This document shows positions 36,792 through 46,358 of a DNA stretch of 64,000 bases, in pieces. The stretch's first letter is position 1, and each line of letters starts with the position of its first letter. The stretch is from Azospirillum sp. TSH100. Lineage in GTDB: Bacteria; Pseudomonadota; Alphaproteobacteria; Azospirillales; Azospirillaceae. A program made the position numbers and the translations under genes. The stretch covers positions 186,001 through 250,000 of the forward strand of contig NZ_CP039634.1 in assembly GCF_004923295.1 (NCBI RefSeq). The letters are read 5' to 3'. The notes under the pieces were generated by a model, which saw nothing but the letters and a program-made list of their open reading frames with translations, was not told the DNA's origin and ran no database searches.

Positions 36792-37016
36792 TCACTTGCC
36801 GGGACGGATCACCGGGGTGAGCTGGTCGCCCCAGTTGCCGGTCTCGTTGTGGTAGCGGGCGGTGCGCATCAGCTCGACCGTCACGCCGGCCTCGACCGCC
36901 TTGACGACGGCGTCGTTCAGGCGATGCAGGTTGTTGGCGACGATGCGGATGGCGCTTTCCTGCTCCGGCGTCAGTTCAGACCGGTCATCCGGCGGCGCGT
37001 CCTTGAAACCCGACAT
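36792..37016 (-). CDS. small hypothetical protein (74 aa)
   Basis: From ATG 37016, with AAGGAA six bases upstream, the protein reads MSGFKDAPPDDRSELTPEQ and then a helical core ESAIRIVANNLHRLNDAVVKAVEAGVTVELM. It is soluble and acidic at the N-terminus, with no recognised motif. A strong terminator follows and its own upstream region has no other gene, so it is probably expressed as a single-gene unit. I recall similar small proteins in other Azospirillum-type genomes but no function. Confidence 0.6.
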   Translation of the reverse strand: MSGFKDAPPDDRSELTPEQESAIRIVANNLHRLNDAVVKAVEAGVTVELMRTARYHNETGNWGDQLTPVIRPGK

Positions 37017-37467
37017 GCGTTGTTCCTTCCCCTGGATTGGGACCGCCCCGGCGGGACCGGCTGCGGTCCAGAACTTGGTCATGATCTTGCCCGGCCTTGC
37101 GGCCCGGTATCCATCATGTACCACATTGTGTGCGCCGCGACAAAGATCACGACGCGCCAAGCGCTTGCGACCATTGGCCTCTTGCAACCGACGAACAGCC
37201 CCCATCGCCATCCGCAGGCCAGCGCCCACAGGATGGCTTTTCCCAAGGCTCGGCACTTCCAGCCTGAGTGAAGCGGCTGACGCTCCGACGGTGCGTTGTC
37301 GCTGACCGGTGGTGGACGGAAACCATATCGGAAGCACCGCCACCGGTTGTTTTCTTACAAAAAGAAGAAATAATACTTCAGTGTCGCAACAACCTCTTGG
37401 GTTAACTCAATGGTTGACGACTCTCGATTGCGATGCACAGATTTCATCACGATTAAATTTTTCCCGC
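37017..37467. other. 451-base divergent intergenic region
   Basis: No gene is seen. ACCGGTGGTG (37305-37314) can pair with CACCGCCACCGGT (37335-37347), followed by TGTTTTCTT, which looks like a plus-strand terminator although no plus-strand gene precedes it. The last 120 bases are AT-rich and contain TTGACG (37414-37419) as a possible -35 for the following gene. Confidence 0.4.
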
Positions 37468-37848
37468 ATGGAGATCATCTTGAAGAACGTTGCCGCCAAG
37501 GCCCTGCTCGTTGCGTCCTCGCTGTTTCTGATGCATGGCGCGGCGTTCGCCGGGCAGCAGGACTTCACGATCGTGAACAAGACCGGCTACCCGCTGAAGC
37601 ACATCTACGTTTCGGAGAACAACAACAACAGCTGGGACGAGGATATCCTCGGCCGCGACGTCCTGAACGACGGCGAGTATTTCGAGGTTGCTTTCGCGAA
37701 GGCCGAGAAGACCTGCAAGTGGGACATGAAGGTCGTCTATGACGATGGCGAGTCGGCGGTGTGGCAGGGCCTGAACCTGTGCCAGATCTCCAAGCTGACT
37801 CTGAAGTGGAACAAGAACACCGGCGTCACCTCGGCACAGAGCGAGTAA
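37468..37848 (+). CDS. secreted protein of unknown function
   Basis: From ATG 37468 the 126-residue product has a signal peptide (LKNVAAKALLVASSLFLMHGAAFA) and a mature domain starting GQQDFTIVNKTGYPLKHIYVSEN. This pattern, with DEDILGRDVLNDGEYFEVAF and CKWDMKVVYDDGES, occurs in a family of small exported proteins of Rhodospirillales that I know only as uncharacterised. Two cysteines (in KTCKW and NLCQI) may form a disulfide. A TTG at 37480 with GGAG seven bases upstream is an alternative start that removes only four residues. Confidence 0.65.
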   Translation: MEIILKNVAAKALLVASSLFLMHGAAFAGQQDFTIVNKTGYPLKHIYVSENNNNSWDEDILGRDVLNDGEYFEVAFAKAEKTCKWDMKVVYDDGESAVWQGLNLCQISKLTLKWNKNTGVTSAQSE

Positions 37849-37852
37849 TCCG

Positions 37853-38827
37853 TCACCGGAAATTGTCGGTGCTGCGGTTCATCAGGTGGATGAAGACGTC
37901 TTCCAGCGTCGGTTCCGTCGCGGTGATCCGCAGCTCCGGCTGCCTCGTCCCCAGTCGCCCCGACTCCAATGGGACCGACCAGGGGGCGAGCGCCCGATCC
38001 AGGGCAGCGGCGTCGGTGCCGCTGACATGCAGGCGGCTGCCGAAGACAGCGACCATCTCCACCCCCGGCTGACCGTCCAGCGCCGCGGCGATGCGGTGCA
38101 GGCCGTTGCCTGCCACCAGACGGGTGTGCAGTCCCGATCCGGCGATCACCTGATCGACCGTTCCGTGCGTCATCAACGTGCCATAGGCGATGTAGGCGAT
38201 GCGGTGGCAGCGTTCCGCCTCGTCCATGTAGTGGGTGCTGACCAGCACCGTCAGCCCTTCCCCGGCCAGCCGGTGGATCTCATCCCAGAATTCCCGCCGC
38301 GCCTTGGGATCGACACCCGCCGTCGGTTCGTCCAACAGCAACAGCTTCGGTTCGTGCAGGATGCAGGCGGCCAGTGCCAGACGCTGCTTCCAGCCGCCCG
38401 ACAGTTCCCCCGCCAGCTGCGTGCGGCGGTTGGACAGACCCAGCCGGTCCAGCGCCTCCACCACCCGCCGTCGACGATCGGGCAGGTCGTACATGCGGGC
38501 GACGAAGTCCAAATTTTCGGCGATGCTCAGATCCTCCCAGAAGCTGAACTTCTGGGTCATGTAGCCGACCTGCCGCTTGATCGCCGCACTCTGCCGCCGA
38601 ATGTCGAGGCCAAGACAGGTGCCCTCTCCCGCATCGGGGGTCAGCAGGCCGCACAGCAGCCGGATCGTCGTGGTCTTCCCCGAGCCGTTGGGGCCGAGAA
38701 AGCCATAGATCTCGCCGGCCTCCACCCGGATCGACACATCGTTGACCACGGTCTTGCCGCCGAATCGCTTGACCAGCCCGCGCACGTCGATCGCCGGGCC
38801 GCCGGTTAGAGAGGACGCATCCGTCAT
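37853..38827 (-). CDS. ABC transporter ATP-binding protein (YbhF-like)
   Basis: The 324-residue ATPase begins at ATG 38827, overlapping the hlyD stop. It has Walker A (GPNGSGKTTTIR), the signature LSGGWKQRLALA and Walker B (LLLLDEPTAGVD). The GWKQRLALA variant is characteristic of YbhF/drug-export ATPases, and the C-terminal 90 residues form the usual accessory domain ending in EPTLEDVFIHLM. The operon order tetR, hlyD, ATPase matches ybiH(cecR)-ybhG-ybhF, but the two permease genes that should follow are absent. The gene ends four bases from a convergent unrelated gene. Confidence 0.92.
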   Translation of the reverse strand: MTDASSLTGGPAIDVRGLVKRFGGKTVVNDVSIRVEAGEIYGFLGPNGSGKTTTIRLLCGLLTPDAGEGTCLGLDIRRQSAAIKRQVGYMTQKFSFWEDLSIAENLDFVARMYDLPDRRRRVVEALDRLGLSNRRTQLAGELSGGWKQRLALAACILHEPKLLLLDEPTAGVDPKARREFWDEIHRLAGEGLTVLVSTHYMDEAERCHRIAYIAYGTLMTHGTVDQVIAGSGLHTRLVAGNGLHRIAAALDGQPGVEMVAVFGSRLHVSGTDAAALDRALAPWSVPLESGRLGTRQPELRITATEPTLEDVFIHLMNRSTDNFR

Positions 38828-39807
38828 TGCTCCGCCCCCGCCGACGAAACAGTGGCCGTCCATACATCCACCGGCAAGCCTGGGTTCAGCAGCCGGTCCG
38901 GTACAGCCTCCACCCGGAAGACGAGCTTTTCCCGGCTGCCGACGCTGTAGATCACCGGCGGGGTGTATTCCGCCTGGGAGGCGACCCGCGTCACCCGTGC
39001 CGACAAGCCCGTCGGACAACCGTCACAACGCACCGACAGGGCACCGCCCGGCGCCACCCCCGCCATGGCGGTCTCCGGCACGAACAGCACCAGCTTCACC
39101 CGCTCCGGTGGCAGAAGCGACACGACGGGGGAGCCGGCCGGCACCCACTCGCCTGGATTGTACAGCGTATCTTCCACCAGGGCCGCCACCGGAGCGACCG
39201 GCGCCAGATCGGACAGACGCCTCTCCGCCTGGGCAAGCGCCGCGTCCGCCTGGGTCACCGCCTCGTCGGCGGCGCGCAGCTGCTCGGGGCGGGCGGGGAG
39301 TGCCGCGACCGCAAGCTGCGCCTCCGCCTCCGCCAACTGTCCACGGTCACGGTCGAAGGCGGCGCGTGCCTGATCGAGCTTGTCGGGAGAGGAGACCTTG
39401 CGCGCGACCAGTTCCTGCTGCCGCGCCAACTCGGATGCCGAATAGCGCAGAGCGGCCTCCGCCCGCGCCTTCTGCGCGGTCAGTACAGCCACCTCCTGCG
39501 CCCGCTTGCCGGTGGCGAGGTCGGCGCGCTGCGCCCTCGCCTGGGCCAGTGCCGCCGCCAGCCGGTCACGCTCCGCCCTGGCGGTGGCGCGGTCGATGGC
39601 GAACAGCGGAGCCCCCGCCTCCACCCGCGCTCCGCGGACGACCGACAGGCTTTCCAGCATGCCGGCACCGGGAGCGGCGATGCGCAGATACTCCCCCTCC
39701 ACATAGCCATGGGCGAGCGGCGGCGCCCCGCCTGCCGCGAAGGGCAGACCGATCGCCAGTGCCAAGCCCGCCAGACCGTCCAGGATGCTTCCGAGAAATC
39801 CGCTCAT
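38824..39807 (-). CDS. HlyD-family membrane fusion protein (YbhG-like)
   Basis: The 327-residue periplasmic adaptor starts with a membrane anchor (about residues 8-27, LDGLAGLALAIGLPFAAGG), followed by an AAPGAGMLESLSVVRGARVEAG lipoyl half, a long coiled coil (about 65-185) rich in Ala, Arg and Glu, and a beta-barrel. This is the usual YbhG/HlyD layout linking an inner-membrane exporter to an outer-membrane channel. It overlaps tetR and the ATPase gene by four bases each, so all three are translationally coupled. Confidence 0.9.
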   Translation of the reverse strand: MSGFLGSILDGLAGLALAIGLPFAAGGAPPLAHGYVEGEYLRIAAPGAGMLESLSVVRGARVEAGAPLFAIDRATARAERDRLAAALAQARAQRADLATGKRAQEVAVLTAQKARAEAALRYSASELARQQELVARKVSSPDKLDQARAAFDRDRGQLAEAEAQLAVAALPARPEQLRAADEAVTQADAALAQAERRLSDLAPVAPVAALVEDTLYNPGEWVPAGSPVVSLLPPERVKLVLFVPETAMAGVAPGGALSVRCDGCPTGLSARVTRVASQAEYTPPVIYSVGSREKLVFRVEAVPDRLLNPGLPVDVWTATVSSAGAEQ

Positions 39808-40508
39808 GGCGCATCCTCCCCTGCCCTTGCCCTATCTCCCGCATCGCTCAGCAGCACCCGGCGCAGATTGCCGAGATGGACCTCCACCAGCGCCGTCACG
39901 TCCAGCGTCGGCTCGCAATCCACACCATCGAAGGAGGTCCGCCACACCGCGCTCATCAGCAGCGGTGCGACGATCAGACGCACGTTGGGGTCGATCGGCA
40001 TTTCCCGGAACTCCCCGCTCTCGATTCCCCGCCGCAGCAGGGCCGCAACCACGCCGAAGCCGCGTCGGATCACCTCGCGGTGATAGAAGGCGGCAAGCTC
40101 GGGAAAATTGCCGGCCTCGGCGATCACCAGCCGCGGGATCACCGCCATTCGGGTCGTCGCGATCAGCCGAGCCACCATGCGCAGCAGCCGCTCCAGCAAC
40201 GGAAAGCAGGGGCCGCCGACCGCCGCGACCAGCGCTTCGGCCTGTTCAAGGTTGGGCAGGATGGCGGCACGGATCACCGCCTTGAAAAGCTCGTCCTTGC
40301 TGGGGAAGTAGAGGTAAAGCGTGCCCTTGCTGACGCCGGCGCGGGCGGCCACCTCCTCCAGCCGCGCGGCGGCAAAGCCGCGTTCGGCGAAGACCTCCAT
40401 GGCAGCGGCGACGATCTCCTGCGGACGGGCGCCCTTGCGGCGACGCCAGCGCGGAAGGTCGCCATCGGATGAGGATTCCGGTCCTGGATCGGGCGGGCGG
40501 GCGGGCAT
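39804..40508 (-). CDS. TetR/AcrR family transcriptional regulator (CecR-like)
   Basis: This 234-residue regulator has an N-terminal TetR helix-turn-helix ([44 protein letters not shown]) and a larger ligand-binding part ending in a charged tail. It is the first gene of the tetR-hlyD-ATPase operon and most likely represses that operon from the perfect palindrome 16 bases upstream of its start. The inducer is unknown. The first 24 residues form a polar, Arg-rich extension before the helix-turn-helix. Confidence 0.9.
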   Translation of the reverse strand: MPARPPDPGPESSSDGDLPRWRRRKGARPQEIVAAAMEVFAERGFAAARLEEVAARAGVSKGTLYLYFPSKDELFKAVIRAAILPNLEQAEALVAAVGGPCFPLLERLLRMVARLIATTRMAVIPRLVIAEAGNFPELAAFYHREVIRRGFGVVAALLRRGIESGEFREMPIDPNVRLIVAPLLMSAVWRTSFDGVDCEPTLDVTALVEVHLGNLRRVLLSDAGDRARAGEDAP

Positions 40509-40523
40509 GGCACACCCCTTTTC

Positions 40524-40541
40524 TAACTGACCAGTCAGTTA
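40524..40541. promoter_or_regulatory. operator for the TetR regulator
   Basis: TAACTGAC-CA-GTCAGTTA is a perfect 18-base palindrome centred about 25 bases upstream of the tetR start codon. It has the TGAC/GTCA form typical of TetR/AcrR operators and is well placed for autoregulation. Confidence 0.65.
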
Positions 40542-40858
40542 TTAGCATGAGTCCGGCCGCTTCACAAATGGCCAAGGCCATTGTGCGGCGCAGCGAAATC
40601 TATGCAAAAGGTCTTGCCTTTCGGCGAGCAGTCACGGAAACTTTCCACCGGCTGGCAGCGTACGAATGGAGTCGCGGCCGCACCCGGCCTGGAAGACAGG
40701 CTTCAAAACAGCGCATGAACAGCGTGGCCGGACCAACGGTCGCCGCAGTTTCGGGAGGTACGGATCAAGGCGCTGACGCCGGGACCCGACGCATTGTGAC
40801 GCCTGGACCATACCGTCCAGACCATGCCCGGGTCCCCAGCCGAGCGAGGGGATCGATC
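40542..40858. other. nifA upstream region
   Basis: These 317 bases hold no other gene. AATGGCC-AA-GGCCATT (40567-40582) is an inverted repeat of unknown use. No TGT-N10-ACA site or -24/-12 promoter was found, so nifA is probably not self-activated through sigma-54 from this region. GAGGGG about eight bases before 40859 is the ribosome site. Confidence 0.45.
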
Positions 40859-42742
<1,884 letters not shown>

Positions 42743-42844
42743 GCGGCATCAAAAGGGTCCGGAGACCGACCGGGGGCTTGGCGGAAATCCCTGCCCATCG
42801 CGCCCCACCGCGGTTTCATGTTACCCTGACGGGCCTTCGGTTCG

Positions 42845-43777
42845 ATGGCGTGCTCCCCGATCGAACGGATTTCCGTCTTGCCTTCGCTTGAGAAGCCACT
42901 CGCCCTGCTGTTCGTCGACATCGCCGACAGCACGATGCTGTACGAGCGCATCGGCAACGCCACCGCGGCCGCGCTGACGCAGCGGGTTCTGGCCCATCTG
43001 CGCCGGCTGGTGGAGGAGCATCGCGGCGGCGTCATCAAGAGCCTGGGCGACGGGCTGCTCGCCGCCTTCCCACAGTGCGACGACAGTGCCCGCACCGCCT
43101 GCGCGATGATCGACATCCAGGACCAGTACGGGCTGCGGCTGCGCATCGGCATCCATTTCGGCTCGGTGATCGAAGGGGTCGGCGACCTCTATGGCGACGC
43201 CTGCAACGTGGCGGCCCGGGTCCAGCAGATCGCCCGGCCCGGCGAGATCCTGGCGACGCAGGCATTGGTCGATGGGCTGTCGGCCGATCCGCGCGGCCGG
43301 ACCAAGCCGCTGAGCAACGTCACGATGAAAGGCAAGACGGCGCCGATCCGCGTCCACCAGATCAGGACCGTCGATGACGCTGACGACGACGCCATCGACA
43401 GCACCACGTTGGGCTTCTCCCTGGTGTCGGAGGCCGGCCATAGGATGGTCACCCTGCACCTCTCCTATCGCGGCCAGGACATCACGCTGAGCCGGGCGCT
43501 GCCCCGTGTCACCATCGGGCGGGAGGACAGCAGCGGCCTGCGCATCGCATCGCGCCAGACCTCGCGCCAGCATGCGGTGATCGACTTCACCCGCGAAAGC
43601 TTCGTGCTGACCGACCATTCGACCAACGGCACCTTCATTCGCAGCGGCGGGTCGCCGCCGGTGGTGCTGCGCCGCGATGCGACCAAGCTGGTCGGCAGCG
43701 GCCTGATCGGTTTCGGGGCGGAAGCCCTGGACGAGGGGCAGGACCATGTCGTCGCCTTCCGCGGCGAGTTGGCCTGA
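42845..43777 (+). CDS. class III adenylate/guanylate cyclase with C-terminal FHA domain
   Basis: The 310-residue protein lies between nifA and nifB. Residues 17-180 form a class III cyclase domain: the two metal-binding aspartates are Asp25 (LLFVDIADST) and Asp69 (IKSLGDGLLAAF), and the transition-state region YGDACNVAARVQ is intact, so it looks active. Lys65 before GDG fits ATP rather than GTP as substrate. Residues about 205-300 form an FHA phosphothreonine-binding domain (VTIGRED, SRQHAVID, TDHSTNGTFI). No membrane helix is visible. It could report on phosphorylated partners; a link to nif control is inferred only from location. Confidence 0.85.
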   Translation: MACSPIERISVLPSLEKPLALLFVDIADSTMLYERIGNATAAALTQRVLAHLRRLVEEHRGGVIKSLGDGLLAAFPQCDDSARTACAMIDIQDQYGLRLRIGIHFGSVIEGVGDLYGDACNVAARVQQIARPGEILATQALVDGLSADPRGRTKPLSNVTMKGKTAPIRVHQIRTVDDADDDAIDSTTLGFSLVSEAGHRMVTLHLSYRGQDITLSRALPRVTIGREDSSGLRIASRQTSRQHAVIDFTRESFVLTDHSTNGTFIRSGGSPPVVLRRDATKLVGSGLIGFGAEALDEGQDHVVAFRGELA

Positions 43778-43783
43778 CAGCTT

Positions 43784-43799
43784 TGTCGGCACCCCGACA
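43784..43799 (+). promoter_or_regulatory. NifA upstream activator sequence 1 (TGT-N10-ACA)
   Basis: TGT (43784-43786), ten bases, ACA (43797-43799). It exactly matches the NifA consensus and lies 97 bases upstream of the nifB -24/-12 promoter, a normal distance for an activator acting by looping. Confidence 0.8.
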
Positions 43800-43823
43800 A
43801 AGCCCTCCGCCCACCCCGCCATT

Positions 43824-43839
43824 GTCGCAATGACGACAG
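43824..43839 (+). promoter_or_regulatory. NifA upstream activator sequence 2 (TGT-N10-ACA)
   Basis: TGT (43824-43826), ten bases, ACA (43837-43839), 40 bases (about four helical turns) downstream of the first site. The two sites would lie on the same face of the DNA. Confidence 0.8.
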
Positions 43840-43895
43840 CGTCCGCTACGCCGACAATTCCACCCAATCCTCTGTAACCATTACATTTTCCACTC

Positions 43896-43911
43896 TGGCC
43901 CCGAACTTGCT
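43896..43911 (+). promoter_or_regulatory. sigma-54 (-24/-12) promoter of nifB
   Basis: TGGC (43896-43899) and TTGCT (43907-43911) place GG and GC ten bases apart, matching the -24/-12 consensus. The promoter is 55 bases before the nifB start and is expected to be activated by NifA bound at the two upstream sites. Confidence 0.85.
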
Positions 43912-43964
43912 TTTCTCCATTTCGTCCAACGGTGTCGTCCGGCACGGCAGGGAAGGAGTGGATG

Positions 43965-45527
43965 ATGGGCAACGTGGTTTCGCTCGACAGCATCTTCGGG
44001 TTGGGAGAACTGGCCCCGCCAGCCGTGATGCCGGCAGCACCCGAGGCGGCGTCCGGCTGTTCGTCGTCGTCCTGCGGATCGTCCGACGGTCCGGCCGACA
44101 TGGATCCGGCGGTGTGGGAAAAGGTGAAGAACCATCCCTGCTATTCGGAAGAGGCGCATCACTATTTCGCGCGCATGCATGTCGCGGTCGCCCCGGCCTG
44201 CAACATCCAGTGCAACTACTGCAACCGCAAATACGATTGCTCCAACGAGAGCCGGCCGGGCGTCGTCTCCGAAAAACTGACCCCCGATCAGGCGCTCAAG
44301 AAGATCCTCGCCGTCGCCCAGGAAATCCCGCAGCTGTCGGTGATCGGCATCGCCGGCCCCGGCGACAGTCTGGCGGCCGCCGGCAAGAACACCTTCGCCA
44401 CCTTCGAAATGCTGCAGAAGAAGGCGCCGGACCTGAAGCTGTGCCTGTCCACCAACGGTCTGGCCCTGCCCGACCATGTGGACACCATCGCGCAATACAA
44501 CATCGACCACGTCACCATCACCATCAACATGGTCGATCCCGAGGTCGGCGCGCAGATCTACCCGTGGATCTTCTACAAGCACAAGCGCTGGACCGGGCTG
44601 GACGCCGCCAAGATCCTGCACGAGCAGCAGATGCTGGGGCTGGAGATGCTGACCTCGCGCGGCATCCTGGTGAAGGTGAACTCGGTCATGATCCCGGGGG
44701 TCAATGACGAGCACCTGCTGGAGGTGAACAAGGCGGTGAAGAGCCGCGGCGCCTTCCTGCACAACATCATGCCGCTGATCTCCGACCCCGCCCACGGCAC
44801 CTGGTTCGGCCTGAACGGCCAGCGCGGGCCGACCGCGCAGGAGCTGAAGGTGGTGCAGGACGCCTGCGAGGGCGGGGCCAAGCTGATGCGCCACTGCCGC
44901 CAGTGCCGCGCCGACGCCGTCGGCCTGCTGGGCGAGGACCGCGGCGAGGAGTTCACCGCCGACAAGATCGAGGCGATGGGCTTCGTCGAGTATGACGACG
45001 AGGCCCGCCGCACCTACCGCGAGCATGTCGAATCCGAGCGCGCCGGCCGCAACGCCTCCAAGGCGGCGGCCCAGGCCGACGTCCAGGAGAGCATCGGCTT
45101 CACCGTCGATCCGATCCTGATCGCCGTCGCCACCAAGGGCGGCGAGCGCATCAACGAGCATTTCGGCCACGCCAAGGAATTCCAGATCTACGAGGTCGGC
45201 CCAAACGGCGCCAAGTTCGTCGGTCACCGCCGCGTAGACCAGTATTGCGAGGGCGGTTCCGGCGACGTCGACACGCTGGACGGCGTGCTGGCGGCGATCA
45301 ACGACTGCACCGCGGTGTTCGTCGCCAAGATCGGCGGCTGCCCGTCCAAGTCGCTGGCCGATGCCGGCATCGAGCCGGTCGACCGCTTCGCCTTCGACTA
45401 CATCGAGGAATCGGCGCTCGCCTACTTCAAGGACTACGCCGAGCGGCTCGGCCAGGGCGTCGTCCAGTCCCGCGCCGGCCAGGACGCGGTGATCCGCACC
45501 GGGGCGCTGACCGCGCGCCGCGCCTGA
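43965..45527 (+). CDS. nifB: nitrogenase cofactor biosynthesis protein NifB
   Basis: NifB is a radical SAM enzyme that fuses two [4Fe-4S] clusters and a carbide to make NifB-co, the precursor of FeMo-co. From ATG 43965 (AAGGAG six bases upstream; ATG 43962 is too close) it has 520 residues. The radical SAM cluster motif is Cys79-x3-Cys83-x2-Cys86 (CNIQCNYC), and further clusters bind at conserved cysteines such as those in [14 protein letters not shown]. Residues about 385-500 form a C-terminal NifX-like domain that carries the product. A Ser/Cys-rich region (CSSSSCGSS) lies near the N-terminus. Confidence 0.98.
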   Translation: MGNVVSLDSIFGLGELAPPAVMPAAPEAASGCSSSSCGSSDGPADMDPAVWEKVKNHPCYSEEAHHYFARMHVAVAPACNIQCNYCNRKYDCSNESRPGVVSEKLTPDQALKKILAVAQEIPQLSVIGIAGPGDSLAAAGKNTFATFEMLQKKAPDLKLCLSTNGLALPDHVDTIAQYNIDHVTITINMVDPEVGAQIYPWIFYKHKRWTGLDAAKILHEQQMLGLEMLTSRGILVKVNSVMIPGVNDEHLLEVNKAVKSRGAFLHNIMPLISDPAHGTWFGLNGQRGPTAQELKVVQDACEGGAKLMRHCRQCRADAVGLLGEDRGEEFTADKIEAMGFVEYDDEARRTYREHVESERAGRNASKAAAQADVQESIGFTVDPILIAVATKGGERINEHFGHAKEFQIYEVGPNGAKFVGHRRVDQYCEGGSGDVDTLDGVLAAINDCTAVFVAKIGGCPSKSLADAGIEPVDRFAFDYIEESALAYFKDYAERLGQGVVQSRAGQDAVIRTGALTARRA

Positions 45528-45583
45528 TCCCCCTTTTACCCGTTTTCCCCTCCACAGCCATCCCATCACCGAAGGAGAGAGCC

Positions 45584-45775
45584 ATGGCCTACAAGATCAA
45601 ATCCGCCGAATGCACCGTCTGCGGCGCCTGCGAGGCCGAGTGCCCGAACATCGCCATCAGCCTGAAGAAGGGCACTTACGTCATCGACCCGGCCAAATGC
45701 ACCGAATGCCAGGGCCATTTCGACAGCCCGCAATGCGCCGCCGTCTGCCCGGCCGACTGCTGCGTCCCGGCGTGA
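45584..45775 (+). CDS. fdxN: 2[4Fe-4S] ferredoxin of the nif cluster
   Basis: The 63-residue ferredoxin starts at ATG 45584 after GAAGGAGA. Cys10, Cys13, Cys16 and Cys20 bind or share the first cluster; Cys39, Cys42, Cys51 and Cys55 the second, with the spacing C-x2-C-x8-C-x3-C typical of nif-linked FdxN/FrxA. It follows nifB by 56 bases. In related diazotrophs this ferredoxin supplies electrons to NifB-dependent cofactor synthesis or to nitrogenase. Two additional cysteines lie at the C-terminus (ADCCVPA). Confidence 0.95.
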   Translation: MAYKIKSAECTVCGACEAECPNIAISLKKGTYVIDPAKCTECQGHFDSPQCAAVCPADCCVPA

Positions 45776-45784
45776 CGATCTGAT

Positions 45785-45808
45785 CCCCTCTCCCCTTGGG
45801 GAGAGGGG
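45785..45808 (+). repeat. perfect hairpin downstream of fdxN
   Basis: CCCCTCTCCCC (45785-45795), a TT loop and GGGGAGAGGGG (45798-45808) form a perfect eleven-base stem. No T-tract follows, and the next gene starts 22 bases later. It may protect the upstream 3' end or attenuate read-through rather than terminate. Confidence 0.5.
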
Positions 45809-45830
45809 GGAACTCCAGGAGCACCGCGCC

Positions 45831-46358
45831 ATGCTGGACGAGGTGGATGAGGACTGGCTCGCCCGCCGCTATTACGGTGGGGATCTTCCGCCCGAGGCGG
45901 AACGCTGCCTGCATCTGGCCGCCGCCAGCTATGCCGACAGCGAGGCGGCGCTCGCCCATCTCGCCTGCGCGGCGGAGATTGCTCCCGGCCATCGTCTCGT
46001 CGATCTCGGCCATTACAAGTTCCACTTCTACAAGGCCAACCTCGACCAGGCGCTGGTCTATGGCGAGCGCATGATCGGCCACGCCATGGCCGCGCTCGGC
46101 GTCAACCACACTGACTGGCGCAGCGTCACCCCGGCCACAGCCGATTTCCGCGGGCTGGAGCCGGTGCCCCGCCTGTTCCTGTTCGCCCTGGTCGCCATCG
46201 GCTACCTGCTGCTGCGCACCGGCCGGATCGACGCCGGGCGGGAGGCGCTGGCCAAGGTCTGCACCCTCGACCCCGAAGACCGGTTCGGCGCCTCCCGCCT
46301 GATCGCCGTCGCCGACCGCCGCGAGCATGAGGACGAGCTTGAGGAGGCCGGCGCATGA
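45831..46358 (+). CDS. nif-associated TPR-like protein
   Basis: The 175-residue protein has tetratricopeptide-like helical pairs: LHLAAASYADSEAALAHLACAAEIAPGH and LLLRTGRIDAGREALAKVCTLDPEDR. Small TPR proteins of this shape with WLARRYYGGDLPPEAERCL near the N-terminus recur between fdxN and the LRV gene in other nif clusters, but no role is established that I know of. TPR domains scaffold protein complexes, so an assembly role in cofactor or nitrogenase maturation is inferred. Its stop overlaps the next gene by four bases. Confidence 0.75.
   Translation: MLDEVDEDWLARRYYGGDLPPEAERCLHLAAASYADSEAALAHLACAAEIAPGHRLVDLGHYKFHFYKANLDQALVYGERMIGHAMAALGVNHTDWRSVTPATADFRGLEPVPRLFLFALVAIGYLLLRTGRIDAGREALAKVCTLDPEDRFGASRLIAVADRREHEDELEEAGA

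Noticed and set aside
38378..38410. Loss of the ABC signature motif (LSGGW instead of LSGGQ)
   Set aside because: The YbhF-type ATPases naturally have the GWKQRLALA form, so this is not a defect.
43873..43885. A third NifA-like site, TGT-N7-ACA, before nifB
   Set aside because: The spacing is seven, not ten bases, so it does not fit the NifA consensus.
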